Assembly (NCBI GenBank): GCA_037013685.1
Contig: CM072895.1
Location: 9,894,463 to 9,958,462, forward strand
From: Acridotheres tristis
Taxonomy: Eukaryota; Chordata; Aves; Passeriformes; Sturnidae
DNA: 64,000 nt
Reading direction: 5' to 3'
In this document: in pieces, positions 1-10,030 of the stretch
Layout: each line of letters starts with the position of its first letter
How positions within the stretch are numbered: position 1 is the stretch's first letter
The notes under the pieces: model-generated
The model's database searches: none
The model's input: only the letters and a program-made list of their open reading frames with translations
What the model was told of the DNA's origin: nothing
Position numbers and translations under genes: made by a program

Positions 1-943
1 CTGTAGTGGAATCTGATTGATCCTGTGAGGTCTTGGTCCAGGCTCCAGCCCTGTCTCTGCCAAGGTAAATACAGTGTAATTCCATTAGCATCTGTGAAGG
101 TGGCTTGGCTTTATCGTGGTGTGAGTGAGTTGGGACTCTTGGCCCTTTGCTCCCTGAGCTCTTTTTGCTGATCACAGGTGATGTATTTGCTGTGAATGAT
201 GGACCCAGAACCAATAAGCCATCCTGAAGTGTTCTTTGAGGTTCTGTTTTGCCCAGACTTTCAGAGCAAGGCTATGGGCAGATGAAGCCTGAATTCCTTG
301 TCCTGGCTCCATTACTCTGAGCAGTCTCCTGAGGCTCTTTTGCCACTGTCTCTTTCTGTGTTTGGTTCAGGCACCTGAAGTCCCACCTGCTGCCATGGTT
401 CCCCATTGACTCACACATGCTATTGCACAGATTCTTTTTGCAACTATTTTGCACTCACAGAGAAAATGAAAATTGGTATAAAATTAACTGACAGGTAGCT
501 GGTGTGATCTATGGGGCAAGGGTTTGATCCTGCACCTCTCATTGAGCTTGGCCTAAACCTGTTTGCTCAGTAGCATTAGACCTGTGAGAAAACCCACAGC
601 TTCCAGGAGCTGTTCTACACTTGCATGACTGAGAAGTCAGAAATGGGCCTGTGAGGTGCAGGATTACACCCCAGGATGAAAAGCAGCTGTTAAGCCTGAA
701 ACAAATACAGGAAATGTGAACACAGAGGTAAAACAAAGAAACTCAAGTTCTTTTAAAACAGTAAGATGTGAGAAGCTTTTAATTCTAAGAGTCAGAACAT
801 TAGGAGGAAAGGAGGAAGTAGCCTCACTGTCATAGCAGCCATCTGGTACCAGGCTGCAGTTAGAGGAGCATTGATCTCACTGACCCATATTATATTAAAT
901 ATATATGTAGAGTTAAATAAATAACTTTTGCACAGTGTTAAAT

Positions 944-961
944 GGGGGAGGGGGGGAGGGG
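944..961 (+). other. G-rich run, possible G-quadruplex
   Basis: Three G runs of 5, 7 and 4 bases are separated by single A residues. The 7-base run can supply two G-triplets, so four stacked triplets are possible. If the region is transcribed on the plus strand, the RNA would carry the G-rich strand. Confidence 0.5.
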
Positions 962-1910
962 ATGTTGAAACTCGAATATGCACAGTTTCTTCTAATCTGT
1001 TTTGAAGTATATTTGCAGGGAATTAGGGGTGATTCAGTATTTTGTATTGGTATGGATGGAAATCAGGTCTGCTTCCACAGTTGCCATTGGCCCCATTGTG
1101 TCAGCCACGAGTGCCATGTTTTTGAAGTTAGTAAATTATAAATCTTTTCCAACTAGTTTGTTTGTTGATTACAAGTAATCTGAGCATGGGAAGAACCAAC
1201 CTAGAAACAGAGGGATGTCCCAACAGATGCTTCACTAGTGTGTGAAGCAGTAATGTGCAATTGTCCACCTTCTGATACTGGAGTGCTCTAGTTTTGGGGC
1301 TTGTCTTTGGGTTTTTATTTCATTCTCAGCAGCAGTAAAGCGAGTTGCTGCTTTGCACCATTGGTAGTTGCAGTCTAGAGTTATATCCAGTACAGCCCTT
1401 TGTCTTATGCCAAAAACAAAATGCTCTTTCCACACTTATCTCTCTTGAGGTGGCAGATGTTCAAGAAGTTTTCCATTTAATGTGATGGGCCTGATTCTTT
1501 TCTCGCTGACACTAGTGTTAGCAAGACTTCCACAACCAAAAGCCATTCCCAAGAAAAATACTTGCATTTAATCACAGCTGAATTCTAGTCACAGCAGGGT
1601 GAAAACAAAAGTTTCTCCCTCGCAAAGCCAGGCAACTGTAATGGGACTGTGGAAATGAATGTTGACACTTAGTGCTGTTTTGGGAAGGATGAGAGAAGGA
1701 TGAGGGTCTTGGCTGCCCCAAATCCTGGGCTCTCTGCAGGCTTAGGTGGCACCATGTCTGTAACTGAACGCTGTGGCTGTTTAAAGCAGCAGAATTGCTA
1801 TAGGAGTGTCACACTTTAAGTTTGGAAAAGCCCCTTATTTGGTACTTGAACAATCTCGCTTCTGTTTTTGAATGTCTGTTTATTTTTTATTTTTTGTTAT
1901 ACTAACAGGG

Positions 1911-1916
1911 AATAAA
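1911..1916 (+). terminator. AATAAA, candidate proximal poly(A) signal
   Basis: Canonical AATAAA follows a T-rich stretch (about 1864-1900). Downstream are TG-containing stretches (about 1921-1950). It could give a short 3'UTR isoform of the inferred plus-strand gene. Confidence 0.35.
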
Positions 1917-2681
1917 AATCTGAAATGTTAGTGAGTCTTGTATGCTTGCTGCATTGTGCAGACATGAAACAGGTACTGCTTGTGGATCAGGAGGGGTAAG
2001 AGACAGACAGGTTCAAAATGCAGTTTTACAAAGCACTATGATGGGTTGGGGGTTGTTTTGTTTAGACCATGTTTAAAATCAAGTTTCCTTATGTGTAGTT
2101 TCCTTATAGTTGATTTGCAACCTCTGCTTTTGCAATAGCAAAATCAAAATAACATTCCCAAAGAGCAAAGACTCTGTAAGGGGAGAGGGGTCAGGCTTGC
2201 TCTAATTCAGCATTTAAAGCAAACATTTTTATTGATGAGGAAGGATCAACACCCTAAAGCATCCCTCTGGTTGTAGTTCGATGAAGCAGGAGACAGACCA
2301 TGAAGCAGAAACCTCTGCCTGGAACCACGAAATGAGAGGAGATGCCAGAGCAGACCCTTCCCTTTGGAATAACCAGTTGTACTCTCCCTAAATGCACGTG
2401 CAGAGGAGGGTTAGGGAGTTGATACAAGTCCTTGAGGAGCTGCTGCCCTTTCTGTATGGAAAGGGAGCTTGCACTGCTGATCCCCTTGTTTCCCTTGGCA
2501 CACGAGCAGCGGGAGAAGGGAAGGACCAGCCCAAAGAAGCGCCGGCCTGTTCAGGAGGCTGGGCCAGTTCAGCCCTGCGTGAGCAGCAGCCTTGGACGGG
2601 GTTACATGAAGTTTGGCCAACATTTTTGTGAATCTTGCATTCTGTGGGCAGAAATACTTTCCACCGAATGGCAAGGGGGAA

Positions 2682-2705
2682 AATAAACGACCCAAAAAAA
2701 AAAAA
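2682..2705 (+). terminator. AATAAA followed closely by a genomic A-run
   Basis: AATAAA at 2682-2687 is followed about 6 bases later by 12 or more A residues. This can be a real alternative poly(A) site, an internal-priming trap for oligo(dT) libraries, or the tail of an old retroposed sequence. No target duplication is evident to me. Confidence 0.35.
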
Positions 2706-3458
2706 TCTGTCTTGAAATCTTTTCAGTTCCTTCCTGTTTGTTCAAAGGGGCAGATTGGGAGCTTTAGCTTGTTAACTGTTTAGATGATGACAGTGCTTGA
2801 AGTGCTCGTCTTTGGGGCTGGCTCCATACAATTAATGCAGAATTTGCATTTTTTAAATTGCTATTGGCATAGACTCACCGTATTTTATGACTAGACTCAC
2901 CATTTGTTCTAAAGTTTGCCTTTAAAAAATGTAGTATGAGCTTCAGAGGCAAGGGGAAAAAAGTGAGACAGGCCCTTTTTGATAGAAAAAACCCCACTTC
3001 ATCGATGAACCTGTATTAGAGAAAGCAGCTTTAATTTGATGCCCTCTCCACCACCTTCCCTTGGGATTGCTTCTGCGAGATTGGCATTGGCAGATGAGGG
3101 AGGGACATTTCCCCCTGTATCGGCAACGCCGCTCCCGTGCACTTCCCAAGTGCTTGTAGCAAGAGGCTCGGGATCGTTTGGAGAAAGTTACTGCATCCAA
3201 AGACAAAAGAAAAGGTCTCTGAGGGTGACTGTCACCCCCCGGCAGGGGCTTGTAGGATGCTGGGGCTGGCCCCGAGCTGCCCCCGGCTCTCTGTTGGCTG
3301 CAGGGGGGGGCTCACGTTCAGTCAGCTGGGTCGGGGTTTGGATCTGTTTTGTTTTCGTGAGTGACTTCTACATCCAGCAAAGATCTGTTTGATGAAAACC
3401 TGTTAATTTTGTATATCTGGCTGTTTATTGCACCATGGGATTGTAATGGTCTGCATCA

Positions 3459-3540
3459 TCCGTGTGTGTGTGCGCGTGCGTGTGTGTGTATATGTACTGT
3501 ATGTATATAGATATATGTAAAATATATTCATGTACACGTT
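3459..3540 (+). repeat. GT/GC then TA-rich microsatellite with a Pumilio-type motif
   Basis: An alternating TG/CG run (about 3459-3490) passes into alternating TA/TG sequence (about 3490-3535). TGTATATA at 3502-3509 fits the Pumilio consensus TGTANATA. In a 3'UTR such a site could bind PUM proteins, but a simple repeat will also create the motif by chance. Confidence 0.6.
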
Positions 3541-3576
3541 TATATGCATTAGCTGTAAGTGGCACTGCCCCTTAAA

Positions 3577-3582
3577 AATAAA
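3577..3582 (+). terminator. AATAAA, candidate internal poly(A) signal
   Basis: AATAAA lies in an A-rich context just after the GT/TA microsatellite. No strong GT-rich element follows closely, so use is uncertain. Confidence 0.3.
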
Positions 3583-4214
3583 ACAAAACTCACTGTTAGC
3601 ACATTCTGCCACGTGTTTAGGCAGAAGTGGGTTGGTTTTTTTGTCAAACGAAAAGGAGTTTATTGTGTTCATCTTGCATATGTGCTTCTGAAATGCTGAA
3701 CTCTGGATTTCCTCGGGGGGGTTGCTACTATATTTGTAAACAGAGTTGATTTGGGGTGTTACTTACTCTGGGACAAAGCATTCAACCGTGTCCCAAGCAA
3801 AGGCTTAGCAAAAGAAACCCCTCTTGCTCTCCTGTGAGACGCAGTGATTGTTTGCACGTTCCATGGCCCCTCAGTGCCCCTGTCCAGAGCTGATGTGCAA
3901 TGGGTGGTGTTGGTGCGTGTCCCTTTGTGAGTGGACTCTTTGTACAAGGTGTGGTTCAATGTAAAGCATGAGTGGGTGTTTGATCTTGTGTCGAGGGCTG
4001 AAATAACAGCACACTCCTTTGTACAACCTTTGCATCAATGTTTCTGCTTTTCTTTGACTTCTATTTTCTTTAAAGGAAACTGCATCTGTTAAGAACCTGC
4101 TTCTCCAGAAGCTATTGAATTATTTTGTTTTCCAGATGAATTCCAGCATGTAACTTTGGTACTCTTGTTTGTTATTTGTGTAAAATCTGTTCTTCTGTCG
4201 TTTATGGTGTAGTC

Positions 4215-4232
4215 GGGGAGGGGGGTGGGGGG
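4215..4232 (+). other. G-rich run, possible G-quadruplex near the gene end
   Basis: G runs of 4, 6 and 6 are separated by single A and T residues. It lies about 340 bases before the last poly(A) signal of the inferred plus-strand 3'UTR. RNA quadruplexes near poly(A) sites can affect cleavage, but here only sequence potential is seen. Confidence 0.5.
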
Positions 4233-4488
4233 AAGAAAAGAAATTAAAAAGGAATTCATGTAGTTTAACTTTTAAAGAAAAGAAACAAACTGCTTCATAA
4301 GGAAACCAAGTGTATGTTAGTGTTTTCTGACAAGTCATCCTGTAGTTTCTAGCTCAGTAATGCAACACTGTACTTGTCACCGGGTGTGTTACAATTTTGC
4401 TGTACTTTCTTTTACTAGATGGTTGGGCTTTTAAATCCCAGACACTAAGCATCCTGGGCCTACTTGCTCTAGATCAAAAAAAAAATGC

Positions 4489-4509
4489 AATAAAAAAAAT
4501 TGCAATAAA
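4489..4509 (+). terminator. Tandem AATAAA pair
   Basis: AATAAA occurs at 4489-4494 and again at 4504-4509 in an A-rich stretch. It forms a cluster with the 4558 signal, as often seen at distal 3'UTR ends. Confidence 0.45.
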
Positions 4510-4557
4510 GCACATTGACATGTAATGTTTTAGAAGGATGTACTGACAGCTGTTTCT

Positions 4558-4620
4558 AATAAATTCTGAACTGCAGCGTGGTCGGGCTGCCGTGGTGTGG
4601 CTGTGTCTGTCTCCCAGCCG
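4558..4620 (+). terminator. Distal poly(A) site: AATAAA plus GT-rich downstream element
   Basis: AATAAA at 4558-4563 is followed by GT-rich sequence (about 4578-4612), the normal order for a vertebrate cleavage site. Cleavage would fall near 4575-4585. GC content rises just after, supporting this as the end of the plus-strand transcript. Confidence 0.55.
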
Positions 4621-7600
4621 AGGCCATGGGCATCATCTTTAACAGAAGCTTTTTAAAAAAGACTTGCGGAGGTCTGATTTCCTCTAGGCTGGAGACAAAG
4701 CCCCTCCTGGGGCTGGGAGGAGGGAGGAATACACGTAGCACACGAGTTCCTTAATGGAGCCTTCCCTGCATTCCTTTCACAGCATCTCCCGGGGAGCAGG
4801 AGCCATCAGCAGTGCTCTTGCATGGCTCACTGCTTCCTCTGCCAGCAGGGAAACCACCTTTGGTGATGCCACTGTTGGTGCTGGGGGAGAGGAGGGGATG
4901 CACCACTTGAGCAGACTTAGGAAAGACATGGCTCAGCTACATCCACTCACCTACGTTTTGCAGGAGTTTGGGAAATCACTGTTTGCTTTCCCAATTCCTT
5001 CACGAGAACCATCCATTGGAACCACTGAAAAATCAGTGAGTTGAGGGCTGGTCTTGCTGATCCTCTTTCATTACAAGCACAGGTGATAGCAGGAGGGCAA
5101 ACTTGGGGGTATGTTTTACCCCTTAAACTTGGCAGTTGCTTGGGGTGCCACCCTAGCATCCTCAGAAATTTAGGGCGGGGCAGTGGCTGTGGCTGGGCGT
5201 GGTTTGGTGTTTTTGCAGCCCCATGAGCCGACCTTTTTGCAGACTAAGAAGCAACATTTTTCCGACCTCCTGAGTCAACCATTTTTTAAAAACTGCTACA
5301 TCAGCATTTTTCACAGGCCCGAGAAAGCCTTTTCAGCTGCTAAGTCAGCATTACCTCCATCACCCGCCCCAGAAGCCCCTCCACCAGCAAGAAGGGAACA
5401 CCCAGCTGGGCAGAAAAGCCTCTGGTAATGGTGCAGGGGAGCTGGGAGCACCCAAATGGACCCTGAGGGCTCAATCTGGCATCTATCATTACATCCAACA
5501 AGGAGCTCACCCGTGTTGCAGCACCTCAGGGTGCTCCCTGCTGTCCTGCCCACAGCACTGGAGGGATGCAGTCCCTTAAAAACATCACCTGCAACAGCAG
5601 CAGCTACGTGGTATCCAATGGATGAGCCATGGGCTCTGTGGGCCGGTGTTCACTGCATTGGCACCCCCAGGCAAGAGGAGAGCAATGGGGAAACATCAGC
5701 AAGAAACTCAGAGGACTCTGCAAGGTGCTCCAGGGGCCTGGCTCTTTTTTATTATTATTTAATTTATTTCTTTTTAATAAGGGCTAATGAGGTAGAATTG
5801 CAGGAAAGATGTAAGTCACTAATTGGCAAATAGTTTTTCAGGGCTTTGCCAGACTGTTCGTTGTGTTATGAAAACATCACAGCCGGAGCCGGCGCAGGAA
5901 ATTTCCAAGCGGCCGTGCTGACTGGATGGAAAGAAAAACACCTCCCAGCTCAGATGTCTTCTCAGAGAAAGGGCAGATCCTGGGGATTTTTCCATCCTCA
6001 GCAATTCCACAGAGCTTCCTGCAAATCCTGTGGGTTCTCCCCAGCTCACACACAGGACCCTTCCCAGGGGCAGGCACTGTCCCGGCACCCCCAGCTGTGG
6101 CACCATAGGGCAGGGGTGCAGGATGGATGGACAGAAGTCCCAGGCTGCTTTCATGGGATTTCTCTTCCCCCCCATGCAGGAACCCACTGTAGTGGGAGAT
6201 TCATGCAAGGATCTTAGCCACGGGGAAAAAAAAAATCTGTCAGGAAAATCCCAAACACCTCCAAAAGCTCATCCTCCCCCAGCCAAAATGCCTTGATGTA
6301 AGGGCTTGGTTTGGTTTGAAACCCGGGACATGTTGCAGCAACCAAGCTGCTCCACTTTTCCTCCTTGGTTTCATCTCTCAAAACAGACTTATTTTAGTCT
6401 AATAGTTTAGTTTAATAGACACTCTGTTGCTGGGCAGCAGGAGCAACACAACCACAGCCATAGCTCTGAGTACCACAGTCATAAATAAAGGGTGGGGTGG
6501 TGAGTGTGCTGCACAGCACCTTGAGCAGCCCAAAATTCATGAGGGATGTTGTTGCTCGTCCCCTTCATCCCACTCCAACATGCACAGCCAGAATGTGGGA
6601 TCCATCAGGCACCCCTGCCATTAATGAAGCACCTGAGCCTGGAAATGCAGTCAGGGCAGCAGTCCCACTGGGTTTGGTGTTGGGGTGAATACAAAGGTAC
6701 CCAAGATAGAGGGAGCTGCCTGAATTCCCTGGGGCTAGGACCCCTCCCAAGGATGCACAGCCTGGCTGAGCCCCAGAGAGACACAAGGATGGGGGAATGT
6801 TCACCCTGGGCATGGACCACAATTCATCCCCCTGAGATGAAGCATTTACCTCCTTAGAGCATCAAGTCCAAGCTTGGAACAGCAGTCGGCAGCTTTCAAG
6901 TGAACTGGTGGATTAGGGTTGGCCAGAGACCCAGAATCCCCATTTCATGGGAAATCTCATCATCTTGCTTGTCAGGCTTCATCCAAATTGGAACAAAATG
7001 GTAATGTACAAAATTTGACTCTGGAAAATGCTTTCAAGGGGGAAAAGAACATCCTACACTGATTTCTGTTGAGCTGGCACAGTCCCACACCAGCATTAGC
7101 CTTTCTATATCAATGTAATCCATGAGCCCAGAAGGGTTGGAAGGACAGAGACTTCGCTCTGACCAACATAACCCACTTCCCTGGCTACTATTTTCTCCAA
7201 ACTTTCTCTTGACTGCTATTTTCATCAAATCTGTTCTTTCTGATGGCAAACCTTTCTCGCCGAGATCAAATTGGCTTTGTAGATAAGTCATGGGTAGGGG
7301 ACAAAACATGATGTCTCTGTGCTCCCTAGGCAGAAGGTGTGGTGGAGCAAAAGGCTACAGAGCACCAGCCTGGCTTTCTGCCCACTCTCCTGGCTCCAAA
7401 CCCATCCTTGGTGATGGTGGTGGCTCCTGGGAATCACCTTGGCCACCTCTGCCCAGTCACTGGTGCATTTCAGGGCAAACCCCAGTGCAGGTTCCCCCAG
7501 ATTCCAGCTCTCCAGTGCACAGCCATCTGCCCAGAGCCCTTCCCTTCCCTGGCCCCACCAGACCCAAGCCATCTCCCTGGACAAGGGGCAAAGCCTTGAC

Positions 7601-8585
7601 CTCTCCCTTGGAGTGGGAGGAGGCAGCTCCTCACATCCAGCTCGCTCAGCCTTCCAGCCCTGATGCAAACTAGAGCAGCTCAGGGTCTGCTTCCCACAAG
7701 AGGGATAAGGAGCAGGAAGAGGAGCTGTCACAAGGCCTTGGGGGCAAGCAAAGGCATGTCCCATGGGGGAGCATCTTCAGGCAGACTAGGATGCCAGGAG
7801 GGCAGGGGCCAGGACAAGCCCCTCCATCCCAAAAACCTTTCCCTGTGCTCCTGCATAGGCAAGATCCCGGCTTTCCCGGCTGCTGCCGCCGGTCTGTGCC
7901 CAGGAGAGGCACTCGACAGTCACAAGCCTGCTTCAAGCAGAACTGTGGCTGGAGCATTTCCCAAACTTTCCCTGTGCTCGCACTTTGAAGGGAAGGGGCA
8001 GGATGGGTGCACTGAGAGCAGAGCCAGCCGCCCTGGGCAGGTGCTGTGCACGCTCCCGCAGCCGCTCTGCCAAAGGAAACACAAACATCCTACCCAAAGA
8101 AAGCACTTTTCATCGGCAGCACAAGTTCCCATTTTTGCACAGGGCTGGTCTGTTCCGGGCAGCTTTCCCCACCACACTGCTGGGCTTAGCAAAGCCCAGC
8201 TGAGCTCTCAGGGCTGAGCTCTGCCAGAGCCGCCCTTCCTGCCCCACAGAAACCAGGCACTGTGACCACATCCGGCACCTGGAGAGGATTTAGGCTGACC
8301 TGATGGGAGACACCTCAGGGTTAAATAGGCTTAGTCAGCCTCAGAGTCCCTCGTGCACTTGAGATGTGGAATTTGGAGATGGAGGACCTTGGAGATTGGA
8401 GACCTAGAGGCTGTAGGACCTCACTTCTTACTTCTGGCAAGGGGAATTTTGGCCAAACCCAACTGTCCCAGCACTGCAGAGAGAGGTGGTGAGGCCCCAT
8501 AACATAGAAGGAGCTGTGGAAGGGAAATTCCAGTGTCATGTAATGGTGCAGCTCAACACCAAGCCAGGACAACAAACAGAGATTA
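4621..8585. other. Intergenic, GC-rich, no supportable gene
   Basis: Between the two convergent genes. Several long frames exist on both strands (for example a 184-codon one at 7663-8217), as expected when GC-rich DNA has few stop codons. They overlap one another on both strands, have low-complexity composition, and show no recognisable domain or splice structure. I see no repeat family or RNA gene. Confidence 0.5.
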
Positions 8586-8641
8586 TATTAAAAAAAAAAA
8601 AAAACCAACAAAAAAAACCCCAAAAAAACTAAAATAATAAA
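8586..8641 (+). repeat. A-rich low-complexity tract
   Basis: A run of about 15 A residues (8590-8604) is followed by further A runs broken by C and T. It may be the decayed tail of a retroposed element or simple slippage. The sequence before it is not recognised. Confidence 0.6.
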
Positions 8642-8911
8642 AGGCAAGTGTTACTTTGGCCTAAAGTTTGTGAAGACTGAAGACTTGAGGAGAACACAGG
8701 ATTCAGGGTGTGAGGAGGGGGTGAGGAGGAGTGTAAGGGCCCTTGGATGCACATCACTCATGGAATAAATAGCTCTGGGTATTTTATACCTGCCCTCAGT
8801 GTCGGGTGGGGAGAGGAGGAGCTGGGGCTCCTCATCCTGCTCCTCTGCCTGCATCAGAGCACTGCCACTGCAGCACAGCCAGAGGGTCCCTGGTCCCAGC
8901 ACCTGTCCAGC
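8642..8911. other. Intergenic unique sequence
   Basis: No gene, RNA or repeat recognised. GC-rich flank of the minisatellite. Confidence 0.5.
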
Positions 8912-9023
8912 CTCACCTGCCCTCCCTCACCTGCCCCATCTCACCTGCCCCATCTCACCTGCCCCATCTCACCTGCCCTGTCTCACCTGCCCCATCTCAC
9001 CTGCCCTGTCTCACCCGCCCAGC
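8912..9023. repeat. 14-bp minisatellite, 8 units
   Basis: Eight head-to-tail 14-bp units of type CTCACCTGCCCCAT. Units 2, 3, 4 and 6 are identical. Units 5 and 7 share a variant ending (CTGT), and units 1 and 8 are diverged edge copies. Because 14 is not a multiple of 3, the repeat stays open in all three plus-strand frames, which explains the overlapping frames over 8747-9294. Confidence 0.9.
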
Positions 9024-9961
9024 CACCAGCAGGAGCAAAGTCCACCGCGGGCAAAGCGAGGCTCAGGAACAAAGCAGCCTTTCACAGCAGCAGCTTGGCC
9101 AGAGGAGCCAGGGAATATTCCTGTCCAAGGGCTCCCAAACGGCTCCTAGCTTTGATCCTGGGCACAAGGCGGGGGGTTATTGGCGTCTTTCCTTTCCTTC
9201 TTTGTGTTGTTCTTTTTTTGTTTTTCCTTCCTACTTCATGGCGTCATTTTTGTGTGTGTCTATGATTTCTAGGAGAATTTTCTTGCCACTCTGAGAAGAG
9301 AAACCTTCTGCTGGGAGCAAGGTGCAGATGCTGCACAACCCTTTCACCTGTCTCCTGAGGGAGAAAAATCCCTCCTCCAGGATTCACTGGAGGCACGAGT
9401 GTTCATCATCATCATTTTCAGTTCAGAGGTTGTTTTCTCAATACATCTGATAAATCCCAGCCTCACGCAGGATGAGAACTGAACCAGCTCCACAGCTGTG
9501 TGCCTTCCTCCCAAACCACATCTCTTCCAGGGGACTTACTTGCATGCTCAGGTGGCCTTTCTGACTCCCCAGGTGATAGATACGAGCATCTTCCTCCTGA
9601 GCAGCCCCCAAACCTTCTGGCTTCCAACCAGTTCTTCTGTCACCTGTCTAAACCTGCTCCCCCACCCCAAATGCACCAACCCACCATCCCCAGCTGGGGC
9701 CGTGCCCAGCCTGGGGCTCTCCCCTCCTGCAGCACAGGGAAAGGTTCCCCACGAGCCTCTTCACTCACACAGTGTGGGGCACACCCCACACCCCTGGCAG
9801 GGCGGGCCAAGCCCCCACTGCCCACATCCCAGATATTTTTAGGCAGTTGGAAACACGCCTTTGCTGCTGCCAGCCTTCCATGCAGGGATGGGAGGAGACA
9901 GATGGGATGGAGAAATTGAGTCAGCCCTGAGAGGTCACTATGGCAGCCAAGGAAATAAAAC
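9024..9961. other. Intergenic, GC-rich, no supportable gene
   Basis: Frames at 9498-9919 are mutually overlapping and Pro/Ser-rich, typical of non-coding GC-rich DNA. No element recognised. Confidence 0.5.
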
Positions 9962-10030
9962 CATCCCCCTCCTCTTCCTCCTCCTCCTCTTGCTCCTCAT
10001 CCTTCTCCTCCTGGTCCCACCACCCTCCTT
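9962..10030. repeat. Polypyrimidine (CTC/TCC) tract
   Basis: Near-pure C/T sequence built from CCT and CTC triplets on the plus strand. Mirror-like pyrimidine tracts can form triplex DNA. It is also simple microsatellite-like slippage sequence. Confidence 0.65.

Larger units (their letters stand above)
1..4580 (+). other. PIK3R3: Putative 3'UTR of a plus-strand gene ending here (inferred PIK3R3), partial
   Basis: No open frame here resembles a known protein and no coding exon is visible. The stretch has 3'UTR character: moderately AT-rich, T/GT-rich, with AATAAA signals at 1911, 2682, 3577, 4489, 4504 and 4558, and a GT-rich element just after the last one. Beyond about 4.6 kb the composition turns GC-rich and AATAAA signals become rare. 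The name is inference: in mammals MAST2 and PIK3R3 (p55-gamma regulatory subunit of class IA PI3-kinase) are neighbours in convergent orientation, and MAST2 is certain on the minus strand to the right. The stop codon of the presumed gene lies left of base 1. It could also be the UTR of another gene or an lncRNA. Confidence 0.5.

Noticed and set aside
7663..8217. 184-codon plus-strand open frame
   Set aside because: Overlaps other frames on both strands in GC-rich DNA. No domain, and Ser/Gln/Gly-rich composition fits chance.
8747..9294. Three overlapping frames encoding His/Pro/Ser repeat proteins
   Set aside because: All are created by the 14-bp minisatellite, which has no stop in any plus frame.
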